Assembly: GCF_002154335.2 (NCBI RefSeq) | Contig: NZ_MTPX02000040.1 | Coordinates: 20,788-84,787, forward strand | DNA from: Actinomyces ruminis | Lineage (GTDB): Bacteria; Actinomycetota; Actinomycetes; Actinomycetales; Actinomycetaceae | Length of the DNA: 64,000 bases | Direction: 5' to 3' | Position numbers and translations under genes: made by a program | Notes under the pieces: generated by a model | What the model was told of the DNA's origin: nothing | Databases searched by the model: none | The model's input: the letters and a program-made list of their open reading frames with translations, nothing else | In this document: in pieces, positions 47,930-57,328 of the stretch | Layout: every line of letters starts with the position of its first letter | How positions within the stretch are numbered: position 1 is the stretch's first letter

Positions 47930-48930
47930 TCAGCTCCCCAGCCAGTCGGCCAGAGCGACCAGGGAATCGAACATGTCCTCGAATAGGAGCCGGTTGTCGA
48001 GGCGCCGGTAGCGGCGCATCGGGCGGGTGTCCTGGGGGTAGCGGTAGGTGCCGTCCGGTGCGATACGGGGCGTGGGGATGACGTCGTAGTAGGAGGAGGC
48101 GGCATCCGGCTCGAAGGTGGTCTGCAGCGAGGACAGCAGCACCAGCGGCTGATCGCCCAGCACGTAGGTGGCCCCCGGGTGCGCCATGCCGGAGACCATC
48201 GTGCGCACCTGGTTCAGCTCGCCCAGCAGGTAGGTGCCGACGGCCCCCGCCCGGGCGCAGCCGCGCCGGATGGTCGGCATGGACACGGTCGCGGAGCGGT
48301 ACACGTCGCGCGGGATCTGCCAGATGCGGGCCGCGGTGTCGTTGAAGACGTAGCGGGCGCTCGGGGCGTCGAGCGCGAGGTTGTACTCCATGTCCGTACC
48401 GCCCTCGGGCATGTAGGCCAGCCCCGGGTGTTCCCCGCCGCCGATCCAGATTAGCGTCAGGCGTTCGGCGATCTGTGGGGCCGCCTTGAAGGCGCGGGCG
48501 ACGTCGCCCAGCGAGCCGCCGGCCACCAGAAACAGGGGACGGTCGTCCTCGCACAGTGCCTCATCGACGATGAAGCGGGAGGCGGCGGTCTCGCCGTCGT
48601 AGGCGTCGAAGCCGCGGTCGTCGCCGTCGTACAGGTCGACGCCGGTCACGCCCATGGTCTCCAGCAGCGTCTCGACGCGCTCATGCCCGGCGCGCACGGA
48701 GGAGCCGGTGCGGTTCCAGGATCATCCTCCCGCAGCCGGGAGATGACGACGCCGCGTACCTCGGTGCCCTCGACCAGCAGGTGGTGGGCGAGGGCGAACA
48801 GGTCGTCGGGGTCGCCAGCGAAGTCATTATCGATGATTACGCGGGTGCGGGGCGCGACGTCGGGGAGCCGGTCGGCCTCGGGAAGCCAGGGCAGGGAGCC
48901 GTAGTTCCAGGTCTTGGGGGCGGGGGTCAT
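47930..48930 (-). CDS. nucleoside hydrolase-like protein (frameshifted)
   Basis: About 333 residues when corrected. The metal-binding Asp cluster is IIDNDFAGDPDDLFALAHHL near residue 30, a variant of the inosine-uridine hydrolase motif. Later parts are FLVAGGSLGDVARAF, LIWIGGGEHPGLAY and EYNLALDAPSARYVFN. The break at about 48718 requires one more T in the coding strand and joins EDDP to WNRTGSSVRAGHE. The start at 48930 follows AAAGGAG. Classical members release ribose from nucleosides. This variant is often found with carbohydrate genes, so an N- or O-glycoside substrate is possible. It is downstream of an MFS transporter in the same direction. Confidence 0.8.
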
Positions 48931-49039
48931 GGCTTTGCTCCTTTGCAAGCGGTTCTAAATCAGGTGTGTTCAGTTGTGAGTGGGGAGGCGACGGCAGCGG
49001 ACGCTGGGTCCGACATCGCCGCTTGGCGTATTAGGGCCG

Positions 49040-50467
49040 CTACTCAACCTTGCGTACAGGGACGATGGCTGCGGCACTGATGGCTACGGCGATAACCGCC
49101 ATGATGAAGATGGCCGAGTAACCGCCGGTGCGGGCGACCAGCTGGCCGGCAGCGAAGGGTGCCAGCATCTGACCGATGTTGGAGGCTACGTTGGCCACAC
49201 CCAGGTCGCGGCCGGCGGCGTTTGGGTCGGGCAGGACGTCAATGAACAGGGCGACGTCCACCGCCATGTACATGCCGTAGGCGGCTGCCAAGAGGATGTA
49301 GAAGAAGAAGTACAGCGGCAGCGTCGGAATCAGCAGTGGAACCAACATGTCCAGGGCGATCACCAAGGATGCACCGATGACGAAGGGCTTGCGTCGCCCG
49401 ACCTTGTCGGAGAGCTTGCCGGCGAAGGCCAGCATGAGCAGCTGCACCGGCAGCGCGGCTGCGGACAATGTGGCGACGATCGTGTTGGCCTCGGCCGCGG
49501 CGCGGGCGGGGCGCAGATGGGACTGAATGATGTACAGGTTGTAGTTGCTGACGGCGGTGTAGCCGAAGAACATCATGAAACGGGCGATCCAGACCCAGCG
49601 GAAGTCATGGTCGAACAACGGGACGAAGAAGCCCTTGAAGAAGGCGATCCAGTCGAAGTGCCTCAGCTCCAGGTCCTTGGAGGAGCGGTCCTTGGCGAAG
49701 GTGACGAAGATGAGTGCCCCCACCACCACGGCGATGGCGAACACGAAGTAGGTGTCCAGGCCCATGGCGTTCATGAGGATACCGGCAACCACGGAACCCC
49801 CGGTGAATCCGGCCATCATGCCGATGCCGGATATGCCGGAGACCGTGCCGGTCTTTTCGGCGGGGACTCGGTCCGCGACCGTCGTCGACAGTGGGGCCTG
49901 CATGAAGTTCAGGGACACCTGGGCAGTGGTCCAGAAGACCGTGAGCATGAGGACGGTGGTGGAGTAGCGCAGGCCGATCATGAAGGCGGCCCCGGCGACG
50001 GCGCCGGCCACTATCCAGAAGGCGCGCCGCCCCCAGCGCGAGCGCCAGCGGTCGGAGATGACACCGACGATTGGCTGGGCGAACAGCGTGAAGAACGAGC
50101 CGACGATCATCATGTTGGAGATCGAGGAGGCCCGAGCGGCCTCATACTGCTTGAGCAGCTCCAGGAGATGCGCCTGCTCGGCGGTAGGGGCTGCGGTGCC
50201 GGCGCTGACATCGTTGGCCAGGTTGGTCAGCTCGGTGAGCTGGTCCAGGCTGGTGACGGTGGTACCGGAGAAGTAGTGCCGAAACTCGATCGTCTGCACG
50301 GTGTTGGGCAGCAGGATCGCCGCCAGCGCCGAGTAGCAGGCGTACAGGAAGACGCCCGCAATGACGAAGGAGATCAGGTACTGGTAGTACGGTCGCCCGC
50401 CCAGATACTTGGTGGAGGTGCCCGGACGCGTGGGCTCCTCCAGACGGGGATCGGCTTTGGTGGACAT
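49040..50467 (-). CDS. MFS transporter, possibly for sugars or nucleosides
   Basis: The 475-residue protein has about 12 membrane segments. The MFS signature-like loop ISDRWRSRWGRRAFW lies near residue 136, and a similar one in the second half is AGKLSDKVGRRKPF. A large extracytoplasmic loop of about 55 residues lies between segments 1 and 2, which is unusual. AAGGAG precedes the ATG at 50467. It lies between TetR and the nucleoside-hydrolase-like gene, and an operator covers its promoter. Uptake of a nucleoside or glycoside is inferred. Confidence 0.85.
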   Translation of the reverse strand: MSTKADPRLEEPTRPGTSTKYLGGRPYYQYLISFVIAGVFLYACYSALAAILLPNTVQTIEFRHYFSGTTVTSLDQLTELTNLANDVSAGTAAPTAEQAHLLELLKQYEAARASSISNMMIVGSFFTLFAQPIVGVISDRWRSRWGRRAFWIVAGAVAGAAFMIGLRYSTTVLMLTVFWTTAQVSLNFMQAPLSTTVADRVPAEKTGTVSGISGIGMMAGFTGGSVVAGILMNAMGLDTYFVFAIAVVVGALIFVTFAKDRSSKDLELRHFDWIAFFKGFFVPLFDHDFRWVWIARFMMFFGYTAVSNYNLYIIQSHLRPARAAAEANTIVATLSAAALPVQLLMLAFAGKLSDKVGRRKPFVIGASLVIALDMLVPLLIPTLPLYFFFYILLAAAYGMYMAVDVALFIDVLPDPNAAGRDLGVANVASNIGQMLAPFAAGQLVARTGGYSAIFIMAVIAVAISAAAIVPVRKVE

Positions 50468-50552
50468 GCAGCTCCTTTGCTCGTGAGTGCAGGCTGCCCG
50501 TGTGTGACAGGCGCGGTCGGATGCACCTGTCCGTACCCAACCAGTCGGTTGT

Positions 50553-50566
50553 ATTCAATATTGAAT
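50553..50566. promoter_or_regulatory. perfect operator ATTCA-ATAT-TGAAT at the MFS promoter
   Basis: A 14-bp perfect palindrome. On the minus strand it overlaps the -10 (TATTGA, 50555-50560) of a promoter whose -35 TTGACA (50577-50582) overlaps the TetR stop codon. It lies between the TetR gene and the MFS gene. Confidence 0.75.
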
Positions 50567-50578
50567 GAACAGTAGCTG

Positions 50579-51261
50579 TCAAGACTCGTCGTCGATGACA
50601 TAGCGGCGTGGGTTGCGTAGCTCCGCCGCCTCGCGGATGCGCTGCAATCTGCGCATCCGCGCTGCTCTGCCACCGGTTCGGCGTTCGGAGCTGCGCGTGC
50701 CCAGCGACTCGACCTCGGGGCTGATGAAGCTGATGTAGACGGCAGCCATCTCCTCGGGCGTCTGGCGGTAGCGTGACGAATCCAGGTGTCGATGAGGCCG
50801 AACAGGGCGAAGGCCTTGAAACGACGCAGGAAGGCGGCCCGGTCTACGGCATCCATAGTCCCAGCGGCGGACACGGGGCCCGCCGCGGGCTCCGGAGGCT
50901 CGCCCTCTAGCGTCTCTACCGTGACTCGTAGCAGGATGCCCCCAAGCTCCGCTTCATAGACGACGTCGTTGATCTCACGTACCTGGAGGCAGAACCGGAA
51001 TCTGGCAATGGCATTTGCACGGTCGTCGGCCTCGTTGTACCAGTGGCGGACGGAGAAGTCTCTCCAGGCGGTTCGATACTTGTGAGCCAGCACCTCCTCC
51101 TTGGAGGAGAAGTGCCGAAAATAGGTCACCCTCCCCAGGCCGGCGCGCGAGGCGATCTCACCGGCGCTGATCTTTTTGAACGGCTTTTCCCGCATGAGCT
51201 CGAGCAGGGCATCCCCCATGGCATCCTTCAGCGGCGCCGCGGAGTTCTCGAGTCGTGCCAT
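50579..51261 (-). CDS. TetR/AcrR-family regulator (frameshifted)
   Basis: About 227 residues when corrected. The N-terminal HTH contains KKISAGEIASRAGLGRVTYFRHFSSKEE (about residues 27-54, given as range) with the typical Y-F-R-H-F end. The C-terminal ligand domain continues to WIRHRYRQTPEEMAAVY after one G is restored at 50773. The start at 51261 (MARLENSAAP) follows GGAGG. The operator 50553 lies directly downstream, at the MFS promoter. This makes TetR the best candidate to bind the ATTCA-N4-TGAAT sites. AT-rich palindromes without a central CG also fit TetR better than LacI. Confidence 0.85.
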
Positions 51262-51699
51262 GTTGACCTCCAGGGATTGGTCGATTCGGCGTGAGGGGCC
51301 CATGGTCGCTTGCAGGGACGACACTGGGTACTCCCGGTTCGCAATATAGTGATCTTGCCGGGGTAGACGCACCCAGCTGCGGTGACTCGTGTGTCGTCGC
51401 GACTCGCAGCTGCATACGCGGGTTAAGGCGAGCGCGATCGAGTTGCCTGCTGCTGAGGAAACGGTGACGGTGCGGGCCGCTTCGGTCGCGGTGAGGCCGG
51501 GTTTTGACACCCTGATGGCCGGCCCGAGCGACTCATTACGGAGGAGGAGCGCCGCTTCACCACCAGTGGGGAGACCGCCGCCCGCCTGGAAGCGCCCTGC
51601 GCTGCTGCTTCCCGAAGGGGGACGGGGCAGACTCTGCTACACCCGAGTTCGCCGCAACCGAGGCCCTGTTCCGATCCGACCTACTGGACGCCTCGAAGA
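51262..51699. other. intergenic region upstream of TetR and beside the HNH remnant
   Basis: 438 bases. The part nearest 51262 must hold the TetR promoter, but no convincing hexamer pair was found. Open frames here lack family features. A stretch near 51540-51600 could be an eroded N-terminal part of the gene remnant that follows. Confidence 0.4.
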
Positions 51700-52050
51700 C
51701 ATCCCTAGTCCAGGCACGGGAGAGCCGATCCCGCCGGTGGCGGGAGGACTCTGTCCGATGACGAAGAGAAGTACGGGAAGTACTTCCGCGGCCGGGCCGC
51801 TGCGACTGCTGCCGACGCAGCGGCTGAGGTAACGATCGGGACCAGCCATGTACCGGTGCCTGCCGTCACGGCTCGGGTGCCGGCAGCCGGCGGGGCTTGG
51901 CGTCGGCTGGTCACCGATCCCCTTCCCGGCACCGTCGTGGACGTGGGACGGTCGCACCACCGGCCCCCGACCGCCTTGCGCGACCTGGGACTGGCCCATT
52001 GCTCGACGAAATCCCGCCCTTCTAGGGACGCTGTCGGAGACAGTCCGCCC
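51700..52050 (+). pseudogene. DUF222/HNH-endonuclease-type gene remnant
   Basis: Frame 51856 onward reads AGGAWRRLVTDPLPGTVVDVGRSHHRPPTAL (quoted as key parts: WRRLVTDP, G-T-V-V-D-V-G-R, R-P-P). This segment normally precedes the HNH motif in actinobacterial DUF222 proteins. The Cys/His HNH part that should follow is not present, and upstream frames are broken. It is therefore a decayed fragment with no expected activity. These genes are multicopy in many actinobacteria. Confidence 0.45.
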
Positions 52051-52129
52051 CTGAGGATTCACCAGCACGGGCCGACAGACAGGGCGCGCGCGACGAGCGG
52101 CCGCAACTTCGCGTCGTCGGCCACTCCGA

Positions 52130-53683
52130 TCAGTTCGCGGCCGCGTCGAGTTCCAAAGACGCCGTCACGTAGGCGGAGCGTGGGAGAACCAGCTCCAGCA
52201 CGCCGTTCACCAGCGACCAGTCCGAGAAGGCGATCGGTGTTACGGCGTCGGGCGCCTCGGGAGTGTTGTGCGCGTCGAGGGCGCCAGCAGTCAGCACGCG
52301 CGCACTGCCCACCTCCACGGAGGCACCACGCAAATCCAGGCGGATCGTCCGAGGCGCCTCGGGGTCTAGGTTGGTTGCGGAAACGAGCGCGGTATCGCCC
52401 TTACGTGAGGCGGAGACGGACACCAGCGGGAAGGGGCGAGCGCCGTCGTCGGCGTGGGCGGGTGGCTCATCCACCAACGCACGTCGAGCCGAGTCGCGTC
52501 GTGATGGCCCACGTTCATCGCCAGGACGTGGTAGGTGGGGGTGAGCACCATGGTGCCGGTGGCCGGGTCGGTGAGGATCGGGGCCTGGAGCACGTTGATC
52601 GTCTGAGCCAAGTTCGCCATGACGACGCGCTCGGCGTGGCGGTGGAAGATGTCGAAGTGCAGTGAGGCGATGAGCGCGTCGCGCAGGGTGTTGTCCTGCT
52701 GCAGGAAATGGGGGTTGGTGCCCGGCTTCGCATCCCACCAGGCGCCCCACTCGTCGACGACCAGCCCCACCTTGCGGAAGGGGTCGTAGCGGTCCATCAC
52801 CGTGGAGTGGCGGGCGATCAGCTCCTCCATCCGCCAGGCGTTGGCGAAGGTGGCATACCAGTCCGCGGTGGAAAAGCCGCGGGCCTGCCCCTTGGCCTCG
52901 AAGGAGTCGCGGAAGGTATAGGAGTGCAGGCTGATCGCCTGGTAGGGGCCGGGCTCGGAACGTGGGCAGGTGTCGCAGACCAGGCCACGCATCAGTGTGT
53001 CCGTCCACGCGTAGTCATCGACGTTCGCGCCGGCGGCGATGCGCATGATCTCGTTGCTTCCATGACTGCGCACGAAGGTGGCGTAGCGGCGGGCCTGGGC
53101 GGCGTAGACCTGCGCATTCATGTTCCCGCCGCAGCCCAGGGCTCGTTGCCGATGCCGAAGAAGGGCACCCGCCATGGCCGTGCACGGCCATGGGCCCGGC
53201 GCAGGCGCGCCATGGGGGAGTCGCCCTCGCGGGTGAGGTAGTCCACCCACTCGCTCATCTCCTGCACCGTGCCCGAGCCGACGTTGCCCGTGATGTAGGC
53301 GTCAGCGCCGAGCAGCTCGCACAGTTCCATGAACTCGTGCGTGCCGAAGGAGTTGTCCTCCACCACATCGCCCCAGTTGGTGTTGACCATCGTGGGGCGT
53401 TGCTCCCGGGGACCGATCCCATCGCGCCAGTGGTACTCGTCGGTGAAGCAGCCACCGGGCCAGCGCAGGTTCGGGATGGCGATGGCTCGCAGCGCCTCAA
53501 TCACATCCCGACGTAGCCCATGGATATTGGGAATGGCGGAGCCCTCGCCCACGTAGAACCCGCCGTAGATGCACCGGCCAGGTGCTCGGCGAAGTGCCCG
53601 TAGATGTGGCGGGAGATGGTGGGGCCGGGCACGTCCAGGTCGACGACGGCGCGGCGCGAGTCGGCGTGGCCGGAAGGGGTCAT
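52130..53683 (-). CDS. GH51 alpha-L-arabinofuranosidase (three frameshifts)
   Basis: Intracellular enzyme that releases L-arabinofuranose from arabinoxylan or arabinan oligosaccharides, about 518 residues when corrected. Landmarks in order are [29 protein letters not shown], acid/base Glu in [18 protein letters not shown] with the nucleophile, [16 protein letters not shown]. Three single-base losses (53578-53579, 53135-53137, 52460-52462) divide it into four frames. Each is in a G/C run and each repair restores a family motif (HLGRCIYGG, EPWGCGGNM, HPAHADDG). The start at 53683 follows TAGGAG. It is 28 bases downstream of GH27. Confidence 0.9.
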
Positions 53684-53711
53684 GGGATCTCCTAATCGTT
53701 TAGAGGCTGGT

Positions 53712-55013
53712 TCAGATAGCGGCGGCTACGGTGCAGCCGTGAGCGGATAGCTTCATCTCCCACCGGCCGTCGACGACGGCGACGCACTCCCCGGTCCACA
53801 AGTCGGTGAGATGGCGGATGGTCTCGTTCAGCCCGAGATCGTCCAGGTGCAGCCGGCGGACACGCGGAGTGCTGCCGAGGTTGAACACGGCGCGCACCTC
53901 TTGCGGTGGCGCTGGTTGGCCGTTGGCCGGCCGCAGCGTGGATCGCCAGACCACGAGGTCGCCGTCGCGGATGATCTCGCGGCAGTTGGTGCCCCGCTCA
54001 CCCAGCGCGAGCACGGCGTCGTTGCCGAGCAGGGCGATGGTATCCGGAGAGGATTCGGGCAGGTGCCCGCCCATCATGAGCGGGGACCGGGCGATGCTCC
54101 ACAACGTCAGCATGGTGCGTTGCTCCTCAAGACTCAGGCGCGAGTCTCGAGGGTTACCCACATGCGCGCGCAGGCCGATCCGCCCCAGCGGCAGCATGTC
54201 CAGGTCCCCGACGCCGTCGTCGTCCTGCACGGGGGCCCAGCGCGCGGCCCGCTGGAACTGCTCCACCACCGCTTCCCAGTCGTCCCACAGGTCGTCCGAT
54301 ACCCGCCACATCTGAGCCTGCTCGTGCAGGAAACCGGCGTGCTCGAGCGACAACTCGCGGCCCGGGGAGAGGCTGAGCGTGATGGCGCGACCGGAGCGCT
54401 CGATCGCGCGGTGGATCATGGCGATGTCGGAGCGGCGGATGGGCGGGTACAGCACGTCGTCGACCTTGACGAAGTCCACGCCCCAGCCGGCCAGGAGCGC
54501 CAACAGCGAGTGGTACCAGGCCTGGGAACCGGGATGATCCGGCCGCACCCCCTCGTTGTCCGGGTTCCAGGGACAGCGGTCGGACGGGGGAGAGGCAATG
54601 TCTCGGGCCGTGTAGTCGGTGCCGAGGATCGGGGTGTTCGCGGCCACGGCGCGGCGCGGAATGCCCCGCATGAGGTGCACCCCGAAGCGCAGCCCCAGGG
54701 CGTGGATCGTCTCCGCCAGCGGCCGGAATCCGGCACCGCCGACAGCCGAGGGGAACCGGTTTTCGGCGGGCAGCGGGCGCCCGTAGGCATCGATGACGGC
54801 CGCAGAACAGGGGTTGTAATCGCCTGTCCCGGGGGCCGGCTCGTACCACTGGATGTCCACCACGACGGTGTCCCAGCCGTGAGCGAGCAGGTGCTCGTGG
54901 ATGAAGCGGGCGTTGTCCAGCACCTCGGCCTCGGTCACCGAGCCGCCGAAGCAGTCCCACGAGTTCCAGCCGCGTGGCGGAAAGGTGCTGGATGAGGAAG
55001 CTGACGGTGTCAT
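53712..55013 (-). CDS. GH27-family glycosidase (alpha-galactosidase or beta-L-arabinopyranosidase)
   Basis: The 433-residue clan D enzyme opens with the family motif PRGWNSWDCFGG, then VVVDIQWYEP, the nucleophile Asp in DFVKVDDV and the acid/base Asp in WRVSDD. The C-terminal beta-sandwich domain contains DLWTGECVAVV. No signal peptide is present. ATG 55013 follows TAGGAG by 6 bases and is preferred to GTG 55016. The family includes alpha-galactosidases and beta-L-arabinopyranosidases. Association with GH51 and GH127 favours an arabinose-related role, but specificity cannot be decided here. Confidence 0.85.
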   Translation of the reverse strand: MTPSASSSSTFPPRGWNSWDCFGGSVTEAEVLDNARFIHEHLLAHGWDTVVVDIQWYEPAPGTGDYNPCSAAVIDAYGRPLPAENRFPSAVGGAGFRPLAETIHALGLRFGVHLMRGIPRRAVAANTPILGTDYTARDIASPPSDRCPWNPDNEGVRPDHPGSQAWYHSLLALLAGWGVDFVKVDDVLYPPIRRSDIAMIHRAIERSGRAITLSLSPGRELSLEHAGFLHEQAQMWRVSDDLWDDWEAVVEQFQRAARWAPVQDDDGVGDLDMLPLGRIGLRAHVGNPRDSRLSLEEQRTMLTLWSIARSPLMMGGHLPESSPDTIALLGNDAVLALGERGTNCREIIRDGDLVVWRSTLRPANGQPAPPQEVRAVFNLGSTPRVRRLHLDDLGLNETIRHLTDLWTGECVAVVDGRWEMKLSAHGCTVAAAI

Positions 55014-55045
55014 CACTGACTCCTAAGGCACTACAGGTAGGCGAT

Positions 55046-55074
55046 ATCATGAAACGACGATGAATCGTTGTCAA
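55046..55074 (-). promoter_or_regulatory. promoter of the GH27-GH51 operon with operator in the spacer
   Basis: On the minus strand TTGACA (55069-55074), a 17-base spacer and CATGAT (55046-55051). The inverted repeat ACGAT-GA-ATCGT (55057-55068) fills most of the spacer. The layout is nearly the same as the GH127 promoter at 57334. Confidence 0.75.
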
Positions 55075-55205
55075 GACTATTCCGTAGATCTAGCGTGGAG
55101 ATCGCCTCCATGCGCGGCGTTGTGCTGCCGCAACCGCTGTACCCCGATACCGTGTGAGCTGCGGCGTTGAAGCCGTCCCAGGAGCGAGACAAAGGAGGGG
55201 AGCCG

Positions 55206-56246
55206 ATGGCTGCGACTATGCGCCAGGTCGCGGAACTGGCCGGCGTCTCACTCAAGTCCGTCTCCCGGGTGGTTAACGGCGAGCCCAACGTAAGCGATGA
55301 ACTGCGGCGCAAGGTGACGGCGGCCATCGACCAGCTCGGCTGGCAGCCCAACGCGCTGGCGCGAACGCTGCGCACCGGCCGCACCGAGACCGTGGCCGTC
55401 GTCGTTCCGGACCTGCGTTCCGGCTGGGTCGCTGCGCTGGCGCAGGCGTTGGTGGTCGAGGCGGACCGGCGCGGGCTGCGCACCGCGATCGAACCGTGTG
55501 GTCGCGATAGCAGTCGAGTTGCCCAAGTGCTGGCCGAACAATCGACAGCATTTGACGGAGCAATAGTGGTGGGTGGAATCCACGGTGAGAATGCTTCTTC
55601 CGTGGAGGAATGGCCATTGCCGGTCTGTCGGATAGACGCTCTCAGGCCGGGGGATGCTGACAAGACCGACGGAGGCATCGGACTGGATCTGGACCAGGCG
55701 GCCGACACTGTCGCCCGGCATCTGCGGGCGCTGCGTCTGGCGAGCCCGGTGGTGGTCGGCCCTGGGGTGGACCACCCGGGCACCTTCGCGCACGCCCTGC
55801 GGCAGGCGCTGGATGCGGCCGCGGTGGTGGAGACCACCGCCGTACCGAGTCGGGCCGAGGGCTTTCGCCTGGCTGCGGAACTGGCGAAGACCATCGACCG
55901 TCATGACGCCGTCGTATGCGCCGACGACGAACTCGCCCTGGGCGCGCTCGCGGGGTTCAGAAGCCGAGGGGTGCGGGTCCCGCAGCAGATCGCGCTGTGC
56001 GGATGCGGCGGTCTCGAGGATGGGCGGTTCTCCTCGCCGTCGCTGACTACGCTGGCCTTTCCGGCCGGAGAGATCGCGAGGATCGCGCTGGATGATCTAC
56101 AACGTAGCTGGGACCCGGGCTCCCGCAGCAGGGTGATGACGCGGGTCGGGGCCACGCTCATACGGCGCGAATCCACGCTGGGGTTCACCTCAATGGCTCC
56201 TACGACGATCGGGTCGTTGCCGCTTCGGCGAGCGGAGGGGTTGTGA
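55206..56246 (+). CDS. LacI-family transcriptional regulator (first of a tandem pair)
   Basis: The 346-residue regulator has the HTH MRQVAELAGVSLKSVSRVVN at residues 5-24, the hinge LGWQPNALARTLRTG and a sensor domain. The usual DD of the sensor domain C-terminal half is replaced by CGCGGLEDGRFSSPSLTTL. AAAGGAGG precedes ATG 55206. It is divergent from the GH27-GH51 operon, and its stop overlaps the start of a second LacI gene. It probably controls the GH27 and GH127 promoters. Confidence 0.9.
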   Translation: MAATMRQVAELAGVSLKSVSRVVNGEPNVSDELRRKVTAAIDQLGWQPNALARTLRTGRTETVAVVVPDLRSGWVAALAQALVVEADRRGLRTAIEPCGRDSSRVAQVLAEQSTAFDGAIVVGGIHGENASSVEEWPLPVCRIDALRPGDADKTDGGIGLDLDQAADTVARHLRALRLASPVVVGPGVDHPGTFAHALRQALDAAAVVETTAVPSRAEGFRLAAELAKTIDRHDAVVCADDELALGALAGFRSRGVRVPQQIALCGCGGLEDGRFSSPSLTTLAFPAGEIARIALDDLQRSWDPGSRSRVMTRVGATLIRRESTLGFTSMAPTTIGSLPLRRAEGL

Positions 56247-57253
56247 TGCAGCGACGGGTCAGGCTCCGTGATGTGGCTCGGGCGGCCGGTGTTTCGGTGG
56301 CCACGGCGTCGACGGCGCTGTCGGAACGCGGTAAAGGCGGAACAACACGACTGTCCGAGCAGACCCGGCAGCGAGTCAGACAAGCGGCGCGTGCGCTCGG
56401 GTATGTGCCCTCCGAGGCTGCTCGGGGATTGGTGACCGGCGCATCCGGGCGAATCGCGATCGTGGTTCCCAACCTCTATCAGCCCTATTTCTCCCGTCTA
56501 GCGGAGTTGCTCATCAACGAGCTTGCCCGGCGCGGCCTGCGTTCGACGATCCGACTCACCGAGGACGTGCCCGCGCGCGAACGCGATGCCGTCATGGGAG
56601 TCTCCATGGGGGATGCGGACGGCGTGCTCATCTGCCCGCACCACCTGGATGACGCACTGCTGGGCGGTCGACGACCGCCTCTGCCGGTGGTGCAGATCGG
56701 CGCGACCCCGACGGCGGGGATAGCCAGAGTCGCCATGGACGAGTATGGTGGCGCCCTCGCCGCAGCCCGACATCTGGTCTCCGCCGGGCGGAGCCGCATT
56801 GCCTATATGGCCCAGATGGACGGTGACGGTGGGCCGCGTTTGGAGGCGTACCGCTTCGCGCTGGACGAGGCGGGTATCGACCTTGACCCGGCCCTGATCG
56901 TGCGGGGTGAGGACTGGGACCGGCGGGACACCGGCCTGGAGTCGACAATCGGCTTGCTGCGCTCGGGCATCGGCTTCGACGCGTTGATGTGTATTAATGA
57001 CGCCGTAGCCATTGGTGCCCTGCGCGCCCTGCAGGCGGCAGGAGTCGCGGTCCCCCGGGATGTCGCGGTGACCGGCTTCGACAACACTGTCGAGGGCGAG
57101 TTCACCACCCCATCGCTCACCACTGTCGACCCGGGAACCGACGCCATGGCCCGTGCCGCGGTGGAGTGTCTGGTGGCGCAGCTACAGGGCGAGACGGCAG
57201 GGACGCCCGCAGAGGCGCCGACCACCTTGATTGTGCGCGACTCCAGTCGCTGA
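56246..57253 (+). CDS. LacI-family transcriptional regulator (second of a tandem pair)
   Basis: The 335-residue regulator has the HTH VRLRDVARAAGVSVATASTAL near residues 4-24 (range quoted), the hinge ALGYVPSEAARGL and the sensor C-terminus VTGFDNTVEGEFTTPSLTTV. ATG 56246 shares a base with the upstream stop and follows GGAGGG by 6 bases, so the two repressors are translated from one message. They differ in the recognition helix (SLKSVSRVV versus SVATASTAL), so they should read different sites. The GH127 operon starts 140 bases downstream. Confidence 0.9.
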   Translation: MQRRVRLRDVARAAGVSVATASTALSERGKGGTTRLSEQTRQRVRQAARALGYVPSEAARGLVTGASGRIAIVVPNLYQPYFSRLAELLINELARRGLRSTIRLTEDVPARERDAVMGVSMGDADGVLICPHHLDDALLGGRRPPLPVVQIGATPTAGIARVAMDEYGGALAAARHLVSAGRSRIAYMAQMDGDGGPRLEAYRFALDEAGIDLDPALIVRGEDWDRRDTGLESTIGLLRSGIGFDALMCINDAVAIGALRALQAAGVAVPRDVAVTGFDNTVEGEFTTPSLTTVDPGTDAMARAAVECLVAQLQGETAGTPAEAPTTLIVRDSSR

Positions 57254-57328
57254 GCCTTCCTGCGCGCTGCTCCTTCTGTGGCTAGCACAAACCCGCATCG
57301 GCGCCAAGTGTGCTCTGAATCACTCAAT

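Noticed and set aside
48980..50575. 531-residue plus-strand open frame
   Set aside because: Antisense to the MFS gene. Gly/Glu/His-rich translation without hydrophobic pattern.
51389..51832. 147-residue plus-strand open frame
   Set aside because: No family features, Arg/Pro-rich and lying in decayed sequence beside the HNH remnant.
53172..53193. 22-bp perfect palindrome
   Set aside because: It lies inside the GH51 coding sequence and encodes the normal segment HGRARPW. Probably a coincidence of GC-rich codons rather than a regulatory site.
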